Source of the DNA: Plantactinospora mayteni
Lineage (GTDB): Bacteria > Actinomycetota > Actinomycetes > Mycobacteriales > Micromonosporaceae
Length of the DNA: 64,000 nucleotides
Reading direction: 5' to 3'
NCBI RefSeq assembly: GCF_016862935.1
Contig: NZ_BONX01000018.1
Location: forward strand, 124,001-188,000
Shown here: piece after piece, positions 43,350-51,480 of the stretch
Position numbering within the stretch: the first letter of the stretch is position 1
Layout: each line of letters opens with the position of its first letter
Made by a program: the position numbers and the translations under genes
The notes under the pieces: generated by a model
What the model was told of the DNA's origin: nothing
The model's input: the letters and a program-made list of their open reading frames with translations, nothing else
Databases searched by the model: none

Positions 43350-44735
43350 TCAGCGGGTGGCCGCCAGGGCGGTGAGCAGGCGGTCGACGTGTGCGACGGT
43401 GCTGCCCAGCCCGATGCTCGCGCGCAGCGCGGTCGGTGGCAGGTCGCGCCGCCCGCTCCGGGTGGCCGCCTCGGCGAGCAGCCGCCGGGCCAGCGGGTGC
43501 GCGCAGAACAGCCCGTCCCGGAGCCCGAGCTGCCAGTGCTGGGCGAGGTCGGCCGCGACCGCCGCCGATTCCCGGCCGGCGACCACGAACGACACGATGC
43601 CGACCCGGGGCGCGTCCGCCTCGAAGGTACGCAGTTCGGCCACGTCCGGCAGGGCGGCGAGCCCGGACCGGAGCCGGGCGAGCAGGGCCTGCTCGTGGGC
43701 GTACTGCGCGGCGCGGTCCGCCTCGGCCAGGGCGGTGCAGACCGCTGCCAGGGCCACCGCGCCGAGCAGGTTGGGAGTGCCGGCCTCGTGCCGACCGGGC
43801 CCGTCCGCCCAGCGCACGTCGTGGGTGGCCGCCCCGACCCCGAGGGTCGCCCCGCCACCAGCCAGGTACGGCGGGGCGGCGTCCAGCCAGTCCGCCCGTC
43901 CGGCCAGTACGCCGATCCCGAACGGGGCGTACAGCTTGTGTCCGGAAAGAGCCAGGTAGTCGACGGTCAGGGCGGTGACGTCCAGTTCGGCGTGCGGGGC
44001 GAGCTGGGCGGCGTCCAGCGCGATCCGGGCGCCGTGCGCGTGGGCGACCCGGGCCAGCTCGGCGATCGGCCAGCACTCGCCGGTGACGTTGCTCGCCCCG
44101 GTCACAGCGACCAGGATCGGCGCGCCGCCGCCGCTGCCCCGGCGCAGTTCCCGCAGTGCCGCGTCGACCGCCCGCACGGCGTCCCCGGCCGAGCCGGGCA
44201 CCGGCAACCGGACCGTACCGGTGGGCCAGGGCAGCAGGTTGGCGTGGTGCTCGGCCGCGAAGGTCACCACCCGGGTACCGGGCGGCAGGGCCCGGGCCAG
44301 CAGGTTGAGCGCGTCCGTGGTGTTGCGGGTGAAGACGACGTGGTCGTCGGGGCGTACCCCGAGGAAGTCGCCGACGTCCTGCCGGGCCCGCTCGTACGCC
44401 AGCGTGCTGCGCCGGGACAGCGCTCCGGCGCCCCGGTGCACGCTGCCGTACCAGGGCAGCAGCTCGGCCACCGCGTCGGCGGCGGCCCGCGCGCACGGCG
44501 CGGTGGCGGCGTAGTCGAGGTTGACCTGTCCCGGCACCCCGAGCACGCCGAGCGGACCGGTCGCGGTGGAGCCGCACCCGGCGGGCGTCGACCCGACCGG
44601 GGTCGCCGGGGTCGGCGCGGCCACGCCGGTCGGCGCCACGCCGGTCGGCGTGCCGGGTGCGGAGACGAGAGGCGGTGCGGAGACGAGAGCGGGCGGGGAA
44701 ACGAGAGCGGGTGCGGAAACGAGACTGGTGCTCAT
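43350..44735 (-). CDS. Class V aminotransferase / cysteine desulfurase-like PLP enzyme
   Basis: A 461-residue PLP enzyme. About 70 residues of Ala/Pro/Val-rich repeats (ALVSAP- and PTGVA-type) precede the enzyme, which starts VNLDYAATAPCARAA. Key motifs are SRRSTLAYERAR, FTRNTTDALNLLARAL, FAAEHHANLLPW, ALDAAQLAPHAELDV with the PLP-pyridine Asp, and YLALSGHKLYAPFGIG with the PLP lysine. The fold is that of NifS/SufS/Csd desulfurases and related lyases; no reactive-Cys loop can be assigned with confidence. The ATG follows GGAGG. The SAM-IV riboswitch upstream ties it to sulfur metabolism. Confidence 0.85.
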   Translation of the reverse strand: MSTSLVSAPALVSPPALVSAPPLVSAPGTPTGVAPTGVAAPTPATPVGSTPAGCGSTATGPLGVLGVPGQVNLDYAATAPCARAAADAVAELLPWYGSVHRGAGALSRRSTLAYERARQDVGDFLGVRPDDHVVFTRNTTDALNLLARALPPGTRVVTFAAEHHANLLPWPTGTVRLPVPGSAGDAVRAVDAALRELRRGSGGGAPILVAVTGASNVTGECWPIAELARVAHAHGARIALDAAQLAPHAELDVTALTVDYLALSGHKLYAPFGIGVLAGRADWLDAAPPYLAGGGATLGVGAATHDVRWADGPGRHEAGTPNLLGAVALAAVCTALAEADRAAQYAHEQALLARLRSGLAALPDVAELRTFEADAPRVGIVSFVVAGRESAAVAADLAQHWQLGLRDGLFCAHPLARRLLAEAATRSGRRDLPPTALRASIGLGSTVAHVDRLLTALAATR

Positions 44736-44781
44736 CGGGCAGACCTCCGGTGTCCAGGGACCCCGGGGCGGGCGGGAACGG

Positions 44782-44903
44782 GGTCCGCGCTTGCCCGGTG
44801 CGGACCTGCACCGAGCCCGGTCATCACCCGGGGCACCCCACCGCGAACCTCGACGAGGGTTGCCGGCCAGCAAGCCGGGGCTTGGACGCTGGCACTCGTG
44901 ACC
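44782..44903 (-). promoter_or_regulatory. SAM-IV riboswitch upstream of the class V aminotransferase
   Basis: Read on the minus strand, the leader begins GGTCACGAGTGCCAGCGTC, continues CAAGCCCCGGCTTGCTGGCC, then GGCAACCCTC, GCGGTGGGGTGCCCCGGGTG and ATGACC, which closes P1 with GGTCAC. A downstream hairpin and GGCAAGCGCGGACC follow, which form the outer pseudoknot-type elements of SAM-IV. The match to the Streptomyces SAM-IV consensus, from memory, is nearly base for base. The gene starts 47 nt further on. SAM would turn the gene down. Confidence 0.88.
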
Positions 44904-44969
44904 TGCCGGTGAGCATAGCCGGGCCGGATGTGGTCCGGCCAGGCTGTCCGGAGGAACTACGCTGATCAC

Positions 44970-46649
44970 ATGGCCGACACCCCGCCCGGTGCGGCGGCGC
45001 CCCAGCCGCCGTCGCCGACCCCGCCGTGGCCGCCCGCCCCGTCGCAGCAACTCCCGCCGTCGCCGGGCACCCCGCCTGAGTGGTCGCCGGGCACCATGCC
45101 GGAGCTGGCGGCGACGCCCGAGCGGCGGAGCCGGGCCCGCCTGCTGATGGTGATCGGGGCGATCACGCTCATCGTCGTCTGCACGGTGCTGATGGCGTGG
45201 GAGCTGGTGTCGCCGGCCGGGGTCACGCCGCCGCTGATCGGGCTGGCCGCGGCGGCGCTGCCGGTGCCGGTGCTGGTGGCCTGCTTCCTCTGGCTCGACC
45301 GGTACGACCCGGAGCCGGTCAAGTATCTCGCCTTCTGCCTCGGCTGGGGCGCGGCGGTCTCCACCTTCGCCGCGCTGCGTACCAACACCTTCGCGGCCGA
45401 CACCCTGGAGCTGCCCCTGCCGGTGGTCGGGGTGCTGGTCGCGCCCTTCATCGAGGAGCTGACCAAGGCGCTCGGGCCGTTCCTGCTCCTGCTCTACCAG
45501 CGCCGCAAGTGGTCCGGGATCACCGACGGGATCGTCTACTGTGGCCTGTCGGCGGTCGGCTTCGCGATGGTCGAGAACATCCTCTACTTCGGCCTGCACG
45601 GCTACGCCCAGGGCGTCGACCAGTACGGCCCGGCCACCGGTGCGCAGAACGTCTTCGGGATCTTCATCCTGCGGGTCCTGATCAGCGGCTTCGCCCACCC
45701 GCTCTTCACCTCGATGACCGGCATCGGGCTCGGCATCGCCGTACGGTCGGCCAGTCGCCCGATCCGGATCCTCGCCCCGATCGCCGGCCTGCTGCTGGCG
45801 ATGATCCTGCACGGCGCCTGGAACGGGGCCGCGACCATCACCCAGCTCTTCGGGGAGGCGCTGATCCTGCTCTACAGCTATGTCGGGCTGATGGTGCCGA
45901 TCTTCCTGGGCGTGGTCGGCCTGGCCGTCTGGGTGCGTAGCTGGGAGGGTCGGCTCACCCAGCGCCGGCTCCCCGAGTACGTGTCGGCGGGTTGGCTCAC
46001 CCCGCCCGAGCTGGCCGCGCTCGGCACCCTCGGCCGGCGGCACGCGGCTCGTCGCTGGGCCCGCCGGGTCGCCGGTGACGAGGGTGCCAAGGCGATGCGG
46101 GCGTTGCAGATCTCCGCGACCCGGCTCGCCCTGCTCCGCGACGGGCTGGTGCGCGGGCTGGAGAGCCGGCCCGGGCAGCTCGCCCGGCGGCTCGCCGAGG
46201 AACGCCGGCTGCTCGACGCGATCCAGGCCGCCCGCAGGGTCTTCGTGGGGCGCGATCCGCAGACGCCGGCCGGGATCTGGGACGGTTCCCGCTATCACCT
46301 GTCGTTCCCGGACGGCTCCCGCCGGACCCTGCCGGCGCCGGCCGAGCCGGTGGTGCCGATCCCGGTGCTCCTGGTGGCACCGCCGCGCCCGCCGGCCCCG
46401 GTCGGCCCCGGCTACCCACCCCCGGGATACGGCCCGTACGGCGGCGCACCATCCGCGCACGGCGGCGCACCAACCCCGTACCCCGGTGCACCGGGTCCGT
46501 ACCCTGGCGCACCATCGCCGTATCCCGGCGTGCCGGGTCCGTACCCTGGTGCACCATCGCCGTATCCCGGCGCGCCGGGTCCGTATGGTGGGCCGCCCGC
46601 ATCGGGTGCCGGGCAGGTCGGGCCCTGGTCGGGGCCGTACCAGCGCTGA
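44970..46649 (+). CDS. PrsW family intramembrane metalloprotease
   Basis: A 559-residue polytopic protein. A proline-rich N-terminus of about 50 residues precedes eight or so membrane helices between roughly 60 and 325. Hallmarks are FIEELTKALGPFLLLL (E-E-x-x-K), VGFAMVENILYFGL (E-N), ISGFAHPLFTSMTGIGLG and MILHGAWNGA, whose Glu and His residues are expected to hold the metal. PrsW proteases cut membrane-bound substrates such as anti-sigma factors. The cytoplasmic tail is helical, then ends in Pro/Tyr/Gly repeats of the PYPGAP type. The ATG at 44970 begins MADTPPGAAAPQ. Confidence 0.88.
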   Translation: MADTPPGAAAPQPPSPTPPWPPAPSQQLPPSPGTPPEWSPGTMPELAATPERRSRARLLMVIGAITLIVVCTVLMAWELVSPAGVTPPLIGLAAAALPVPVLVACFLWLDRYDPEPVKYLAFCLGWGAAVSTFAALRTNTFAADTLELPLPVVGVLVAPFIEELTKALGPFLLLLYQRRKWSGITDGIVYCGLSAVGFAMVENILYFGLHGYAQGVDQYGPATGAQNVFGIFILRVLISGFAHPLFTSMTGIGLGIAVRSASRPIRILAPIAGLLLAMILHGAWNGAATITQLFGEALILLYSYVGLMVPIFLGVVGLAVWVRSWEGRLTQRRLPEYVSAGWLTPPELAALGTLGRRHAARRWARRVAGDEGAKAMRALQISATRLALLRDGLVRGLESRPGQLARRLAEERRLLDAIQAARRVFVGRDPQTPAGIWDGSRYHLSFPDGSRRTLPAPAEPVVPIPVLLVAPPRPPAPVGPGYPPPGYGPYGGAPSAHGGAPTPYPGAPGPYPGAPSPYPGVPGPYPGAPSPYPGAPGPYGGPPASGAGQVGPWSGPYQR

Positions 46650-46656
46650 GTGGGGC

Positions 46657-46676
46657 CCGCCGGTCAGTGCCGGCGG
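46657..46676. terminator. Short hairpin between convergent PrsW and GroES-like genes
   Basis: CCGCCGG and CCGGCGG form a 7-bp stem with a 6-nt loop in the 49-bp gap between two convergent genes. It is short, so this is tentative. Confidence 0.4.
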
Positions 46677-46698
46677 CCGGGCGGTGGGGGTGGGGAGG

Positions 46699-47064
46699 TC
46701 ACAGGTAGAGGCCGGTGGAGTCGGTCTCGACCCGCCGGGCGGCCACGGCGTGCACGTCGCGCTCGCGGAGCAGCACGTACTCCCGGCCGTGCAGTTCGAC
46801 CTCGGACCGGTCGTCCGGGTCGAAGAGCACCCGGTCGCCGGAGACGATCGAGCGCACGTTTGGACCGACACCCACCGCGGTCGCCCAGGCCAGCCGCCGG
46901 CCCATCGAGGCGGTCGCCGGGATGACGATGCCGGCGGTCGAGCGCCGCTCGCCCTCGCCGCCGTCCGCCCGGACGAGCACCCGGTCGTGCAGCAGGCGGA
47001 TGGGCAGGCCGTTGTCGGTGGTCTCCTCGGCGGTCACGACCGAGACGGTACCGCGTGCCGCCAC
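46699..47064 (-). CDS. GroES-family co-chaperone-like protein
   Basis: A protein of up to 121 residues; a GTG at 47037 giving VTAEETTDNGLP is a likely alternative start (112 residues). The Cpn10 fold is visible: PIRLLHDRVLVRADGG near the start, ERRSTAGIVIPATASM in the place of the mobile loop, GRRLAWATAVGVGPN, and GDRVLFDPDDRSEVELHGRE. It differs from classical GroES (about 97 residues), and the loop lacks the usual hydrophobic tripeptide arrangement, so it may cap a special GroEL or do something else. It is 20 kb from groEL and has no CIRCE. It is divergent from the AI-2E transporter gene. Confidence 0.8.
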   Translation of the reverse strand: MAARGTVSVVTAEETTDNGLPIRLLHDRVLVRADGGEGERRSTAGIVIPATASMGRRLAWATAVGVGPNVRSIVSGDRVLFDPDDRSEVELHGREYVLLRERDVHAVAARRVETDSTGLYL

Positions 47065-47164
47065 CAGCCAGGTTGGTGGCCGTCACCCCCGCCGGCCGCT
47101 CCGAGCCGGGCTGTGCCGGTGCGGCTACGGTAGGAAGGCCGATTCCGCCGTGGGAGGTGCGCGC

Positions 47165-48442
47165 TTGCGCCGTTTCGAGCAGCTACGAGCAAGGATCCGT
47201 CGCGCGTACGCGTTCGGGCGGTCGTCGGACCCGTCCGGCGGGGCCGCCGAGCCGGCGGAGGATCGACCGGCGGCCACCGCCGAGCCGGCGCCGGTGTCGA
47301 CGTCGGCCGAGGGTGAACCGGCCGGGGAACTCCACCCGTCGACGTCGAGCCGGGACGACGCGGACGTGCCGCACGCGCTGCGGATTGCCGCCGCCTGGTC
47401 GTGGCGACTGATCGTGATCGGCCTCGTCGGCTGGGCGCTGCTGCGGGTGGTCGGCACGATCCGGATCGTGATCATCCCGTTGGCCATCGCCCTGCTGCTC
47501 TCCGCCCTGCTGGCCTCGCTGGTCGGCATGCTGCTCCGGGTCCGGCTGCCCCGGTCCCTGGCCACCGCCGTGGTGCTGGTCGCCGGCCTGGCCGCCGTGG
47601 TGGGCACGCTCACCCTGGTGGTCAACGAGTTCGTGAAGGGCGTACCGGACCTGAGCCGCAACGCCACCGGCGGCATCCGGCAGATCCAGGAGTGGCTGAA
47701 GACCGGGCCGCTGCACCTGTCGGACAACCAGCTCAACTCGTACATCGAGCAGGGCGAGCAGTGGATCAACGAGAACACCCAGGCGCTGACCAGCGGCGCG
47801 GTCTCCACCGCCGCGACCGTGGCCGAACTGCTCACCGGGGCGCTGCTGGTGCTCTTCGCCACCTTCTTCTTCCTCCGGGACGGCGAGAAGATCTGGCGTT
47901 TCCTCGTCCGGCTGCTCCCGGTGGCCGCTCGGTGGCGGGTCGACGACGCCGGCCGGGCCTCCTGGGCGACGCTGGTCGCGTACGTCCGGGCGACCGTACT
48001 CGTGGCGTTCATCGACGCGGTCGGGATCGGCGTCTTCCTGGTCGTCTTCGACATCCCGTTCGCCTTCCCGCTGGCCGCGCTGGTCTTCCTCGGTGCGTTC
48101 ATCCCGATCGTCGGCGCCACCCTCTCCGGCGCGGTGGCGGTACTGGTCGCCCTGGTCGACAGCGGTTGGGTGCGGGCGCTGGCCATCCTCCTCGTGGTGA
48201 TCGGGGTGCAGCAGGTCGAGGGGCACATCCTGCAACCGTTGATCATGGGACGGGCGGTGGCGATCCACCCGCTCGCGGTGATCGTCGGCATTGCCGCCGG
48301 GGTGGTGCTGGCCGGCATCGTCGGCGCCCTGGTCTCGGTACCGCTGATCGCGGTGCTCAACACCGCGGTCCGGCGACTGGCGCACCGCCGCCCGCCGGAG
48401 GTGCCGCCGGACGCCGTGGTGGTCGCCGCGAAAGCCCCGTAG
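47165..48442 (+). CDS. AI-2E family transporter
   Basis: A 425-residue membrane protein with about eight helices. The first 75 residues are charged and alanine/proline-rich. Helices run from WRLIVIGLVGWALLRVVGTI through ATVLVAFIDAVGIGVFLVVF, FLGAFIPIVGATLSGAVAVL and VVIGVQQVEGHILQPLIMGR, the most typical stretch of the family. Members include autoinducer-2 exporters but also Na+/H+ antiporters, so the substrate is open. The TTG at 47165 is preceded by GGGAGGTG; an in-frame GTG at 47150 is also possible. Confidence 0.88.
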   Translation: MRRFEQLRARIRRAYAFGRSSDPSGGAAEPAEDRPAATAEPAPVSTSAEGEPAGELHPSTSSRDDADVPHALRIAAAWSWRLIVIGLVGWALLRVVGTIRIVIIPLAIALLLSALLASLVGMLLRVRLPRSLATAVVLVAGLAAVVGTLTLVVNEFVKGVPDLSRNATGGIRQIQEWLKTGPLHLSDNQLNSYIEQGEQWINENTQALTSGAVSTAATVAELLTGALLVLFATFFFLRDGEKIWRFLVRLLPVAARWRVDDAGRASWATLVAYVRATVLVAFIDAVGIGVFLVVFDIPFAFPLAALVFLGAFIPIVGATLSGAVAVLVALVDSGWVRALAILLVVIGVQQVEGHILQPLIMGRAVAIHPLAVIVGIAAGVVLAGIVGALVSVPLIAVLNTAVRRLAHRRPPEVPPDAVVVAAKAP

Positions 48443-48449
48443 CCCGGAT

Positions 48450-48483
48450 CCGCCCCCCGACAGCCGGCCCGGCCCGGGGGCGG
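48450..48483. terminator. Hairpin between convergent transporter and helicase genes
   Basis: CCGCCCCC (48450-48457) pairs with GGGGGCGG (48476-48483) around an 18-nt, itself GC-rich loop. It occupies most of the 42-bp gap between the two convergent genes. Confidence 0.6.
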
Positions 48484-48484
48484 T

Positions 48485-50764
48485 TCAGGACTTGCCGAGC
48501 CGCTCCAGCGCGCCCCGGGCGACCTCCGGCCGGGTGGTGTACCAGAACGGCGGCAGCGACTTCCGCAGGAAGGCGCCGTACCCCCGGGCGGTCTCCAGCC
48601 GGGAGTCGAGTACCGCCACCACGCCCTTGTCGCCGGTGGACCGGATCAGCCGGCCGACCCCCTGCGCCAGACGTACGGCGGCGATCGGCACGCTCACCGA
48701 GGCGAAGCCCGAGCCGCCCGAGGCGTCCACGGCGGCGGCCCGGGCCGCGGCCAGCGGCTCGTCCGGGCGGGGGAACGGCAGCCGGTCGATCACCACGAGC
48801 TGGCAGGCGTCGCCCGGCACGTCCACGCCCTGCCACAGCGACATCACGCCGAAGAGGCAGCTCGCCCGCTCCTGGCGGAACCGGCGGACCAGCAGCGGCA
48901 GCGCCTCCTCGCCCTGGAGCAGGATCGGCAGCTCGGTACGCGCCCGGAGCAGCTCGGCGGCCTGCAACGCCGCCCGGCGGGACGAGAAGAGCCCGAGGGT
49001 ACGCCCGCCGAGCGCGCCGACCAGCCCGAGCAGTTCCTCGCCGGCCGCCGCCGGCAGGCCCGAGGCGCTGGGCCGGGGCAGGTGCGAGGCGACGTAGAGG
49101 ATGCCCTGGCGCGGATAGTCGAACGGGGATCCGACGTCGAGCGAACGCCAGCCGGCATCCGCCTCCGGCCCGTCCGCCTTCGAGGTCTCCGCCGGCGAGG
49201 CGTCCCCTGTGGCGGCGCTGTCCCGGCGACCGGCCCCGGACCGGTCACCGGCGGAGGGCTGCGCCGGGCGGGTCGCCGTCCCGGCACCGGCTTGCGCCGG
49301 GTCGGGTCGTCCGGTGCGCAGCGCCGCCGCCCGGGGGTGCGGCCGGGTCGGGTCGACTCCCGGATCCGCCGGGGCGGCCAGCCCGAGGGCCCGGGCCACG
49401 GTGTCGAACCGGCCGCCGAGGGCGAGCGTGGCCGAGGTGGCGACGACGGTGCGGTCCTCGTAGAGGTGCGTGGCGAGGGTGCCGGCCACCGAGAGCGGGG
49501 CGACGACCAGGGCCCGCCGGCCCGCGCCGCCGCCGTCCGGCTTCTCCACCCAGGCCACGTCGTGGTCGGCCTCCTCCAGCAGCCGCTGGGTGGTCTTCGA
49601 CAGGTCGTCGAGTACGGCCTTGGCCTGCTGCTTGCGTACCGGGTCGGGATCGTCGGCCTTGACGTCGCCGATCTTCTCCAGTGCGGCCCGGGTCGCCGCG
49701 TCCAGCAGGGTGCACGCCTCGCGCAGTGGCCCGGGCAGCTCTCCGGTGATCCGCCCGCCCGGCGCCTCGGCGAGCCCGACCGCCAGCGAGTCGCCGGCCG
49801 CCACCAGCGACTCGGCCAGCTCCGGGGTGAGCAGGGGGCGGCTGCGCCGGGCGGCCCGGTCGATCAGCTCCGGAATCAGCTCCGCCTGGGCCGCCGAGGA
49901 GACCCGGTCGGCCAGCTCGTGCGCCTCGTCGATCACCAGCAGCTTGTGCGGCGGCACGATGTGCCGGCCGGCGAGCATGTCGACGGCGAGCAGGCTGTGG
50001 TTGGTCACCACCACGTCCGCCTCGCGGGCCCGGGCCCGGGACGCCTCGGCGAAGCACTCGGTGCCGTACGGGCAGCGGGCGGCGCCGACACACTCCCGGG
50101 CCGGCATCGAGACCAGCCGCCACGCCTGGTCGTCGACGCCCGGGTCGAGTTCGTCGCGGTCGCCGGTCTCGGTCTCCATCGCCCAGTCCCGGACCCGCTC
50201 GATCTGCTTGCCCAGCCGACCCGCCTCACCGAGCCACTTGGTCCCGCCACCGCCCCGGCTCGGCGCGTCGAAGAGGGTGTCCTCCGGCTCGTCCTCTGTG
50301 GAGTTCTCCAGCCGGGCCAGGCAGAGGTAGTGGTGCCGGCCCTTCAGCACCGCGAAGGTCGGCCGCTGGCCGAGGACCGGGGTGACCGCGTCGGCGAGCC
50401 GGGGCAGGTCGTGGTCGACGAGCTGGGACTGGAGCGCGAGGGTCGCCGTGGAGATCACCACCGGGCCGTCGACGGTCAGCGCCGGGGCGAGGTACGCCAG
50501 CGACTTTCCGGTGCCGGTGCCGGCCTGCACCAGCAGGTGCTCGCCGGAGAGGATGCTCTCCTCGATCGCGGTCGCCATCTGCTGCTGACCCGGCCGGGCA
50601 CTGCCGCCCGGCACGGCACCGACGGCCGCCGCGAGCAGTTCCGATCCGGCGGGGCGGTCACCTCTGCGTCGTCGGCGGGACCGGGGCGCCGGGGGTCGGC
50701 CGGAGTCCGCCGCCTCGGAGTCGATCAGGGTGGGGGCGTTGGCGTCGGTGGCGGGCACGGTCAC
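48485..50764 (-). CDS. DinG-family ATP-dependent DNA helicase
   Basis: A 759-residue superfamily 2 helicase of the XPD/DinG type. Walker A QAGTGTGKSLAYLAPAL lies near residue 85. Four cysteines fit an iron-sulfur cluster: YLCLAR near 147, then ECVG, RCPY and ECFA near 223-235. DEAH box VIDEAHELAD is near 280, SATLALGG near 445, and the last motif LAQGVGRLIRSTGDKG near 705. An Ala/Gly/Pro-rich insert spans about 470-540. The enzyme should unwind DNA 5' to 3' in repair or R-loop removal. The GTG at 50764 begins VTVPATDAN; a second GTG is 6 nt later. It is divergent from the DUF402 gene. Confidence 0.88.
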   Translation of the reverse strand: MTVPATDANAPTLIDSEAADSGRPPAPRSRRRRRGDRPAGSELLAAAVGAVPGGSARPGQQQMATAIEESILSGEHLLVQAGTGTGKSLAYLAPALTVDGPVVISTATLALQSQLVDHDLPRLADAVTPVLGQRPTFAVLKGRHHYLCLARLENSTEDEPEDTLFDAPSRGGGGTKWLGEAGRLGKQIERVRDWAMETETGDRDELDPGVDDQAWRLVSMPARECVGAARCPYGTECFAEASRARAREADVVVTNHSLLAVDMLAGRHIVPPHKLLVIDEAHELADRVSSAAQAELIPELIDRAARRSRPLLTPELAESLVAAGDSLAVGLAEAPGGRITGELPGPLREACTLLDAATRAALEKIGDVKADDPDPVRKQQAKAVLDDLSKTTQRLLEEADHDVAWVEKPDGGGAGRRALVVAPLSVAGTLATHLYEDRTVVATSATLALGGRFDTVARALGLAAPADPGVDPTRPHPRAAALRTGRPDPAQAGAGTATRPAQPSAGDRSGAGRRDSAATGDASPAETSKADGPEADAGWRSLDVGSPFDYPRQGILYVASHLPRPSASGLPAAAGEELLGLVGALGGRTLGLFSSRRAALQAAELLRARTELPILLQGEEALPLLVRRFRQERASCLFGVMSLWQGVDVPGDACQLVVIDRLPFPRPDEPLAAARAAAVDASGGSGFASVSVPIAAVRLAQGVGRLIRSTGDKGVVAVLDSRLETARGYGAFLRKSLPPFWYTTRPEVARGALERLGKS

Positions 50765-50955
50765 CGTGCGACCGTACCCGCCGATCCCGACACCGCCGCG
50801 CCGCCTCGCCCCGGCGGGTCCGCGGCCGGGCCGGATCGGTGCCCGGACCAGGGATGCCGGCCCGCCGCCGGGGCCCGGATGATGTTGTCGATTTCGACGC
50901 CTGCCGGACGCTTCACGCACCGCACGCATTGGGTGACATCGGCTAGGGTGCGGGC

Positions 50956-51459
50956 ATGTCGAGCGATGTGGTCCGAGTCGTCTACCGCAAGTACGACGGC
51001 ACCGCACACCGGGACTACCCCGCCCGCAGACTGACCGAGGACGACCTCGGTGTGTGGCTCGGCGTGACCGCCGGGACGGAGTCGGTCTACCATGGCCGCC
51101 CGTCGGTGGAACAGATCCCGTTCGTGCTGCTGGTACCGCACGACGCGTGGTGGAGCACGATGTTCAACCCGCCGCCCCGGACCAGCGAGGTCTACTGCGA
51201 CATCGCCAGCCCGGCCCGCTGGGAGGGGGACACCGTCCACCTGATCGACCTCGACCTCGACGTGGTGCGCCGGCGGGGCACCGGTCTGGTGGAGTTGCGC
51301 GACGAGGACGAGTTCGCCGAGCACCGGGTCCGGTTCGGCTATCCGGAGGAGACGGTGGTGCAGGCCCGGGCCGCGGCGGAGTGGCTCTACGGCGCGCTCG
51401 GCGACGGTACCGAGCCGTTCGCGTCGGCGTACCGGAAATGGCTGGCGCTGGTGGTCTGA
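50956..51459 (+). CDS. DUF402 domain protein
   Basis: A 167-residue protein starting MSSDVVRVVYRKYDGTAHRD. The core fits DUF402: WWSTMFNPPPRTSEVYCDIA, then VHLIDLDLDVVRRRGTGLVE and LRDEDEFAEHRVRFGYPEET, with conserved acidic residues (D-L-D-L-D-V, D-E-D-E-F) that in FomD-type members bind metal and nucleoside diphosphate conjugates. The substrate is unknown. It ends 21 bp before the end of the convergent sigma factor gene. Confidence 0.8.
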   Translation: MSSDVVRVVYRKYDGTAHRDYPARRLTEDDLGVWLGVTAGTESVYHGRPSVEQIPFVLLVPHDAWWSTMFNPPPRTSEVYCDIASPARWEGDTVHLIDLDLDVVRRRGTGLVELRDEDEFAEHRVRFGYPEETVVQARAAAEWLYGALGDGTEPFASAYRKWLALVV

Positions 51460-51480
51460 CCCGGCGCCCCCACACCCGAC

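Noticed and set aside
43350..46871. A 1173-codon minus-strand frame that would fuse the aminotransferase with sequence opposite prsW
   Set aside because: The upstream part is antisense to prsW; a SAM-IV aptamer and a good ribosome binding site place the start at 44735.
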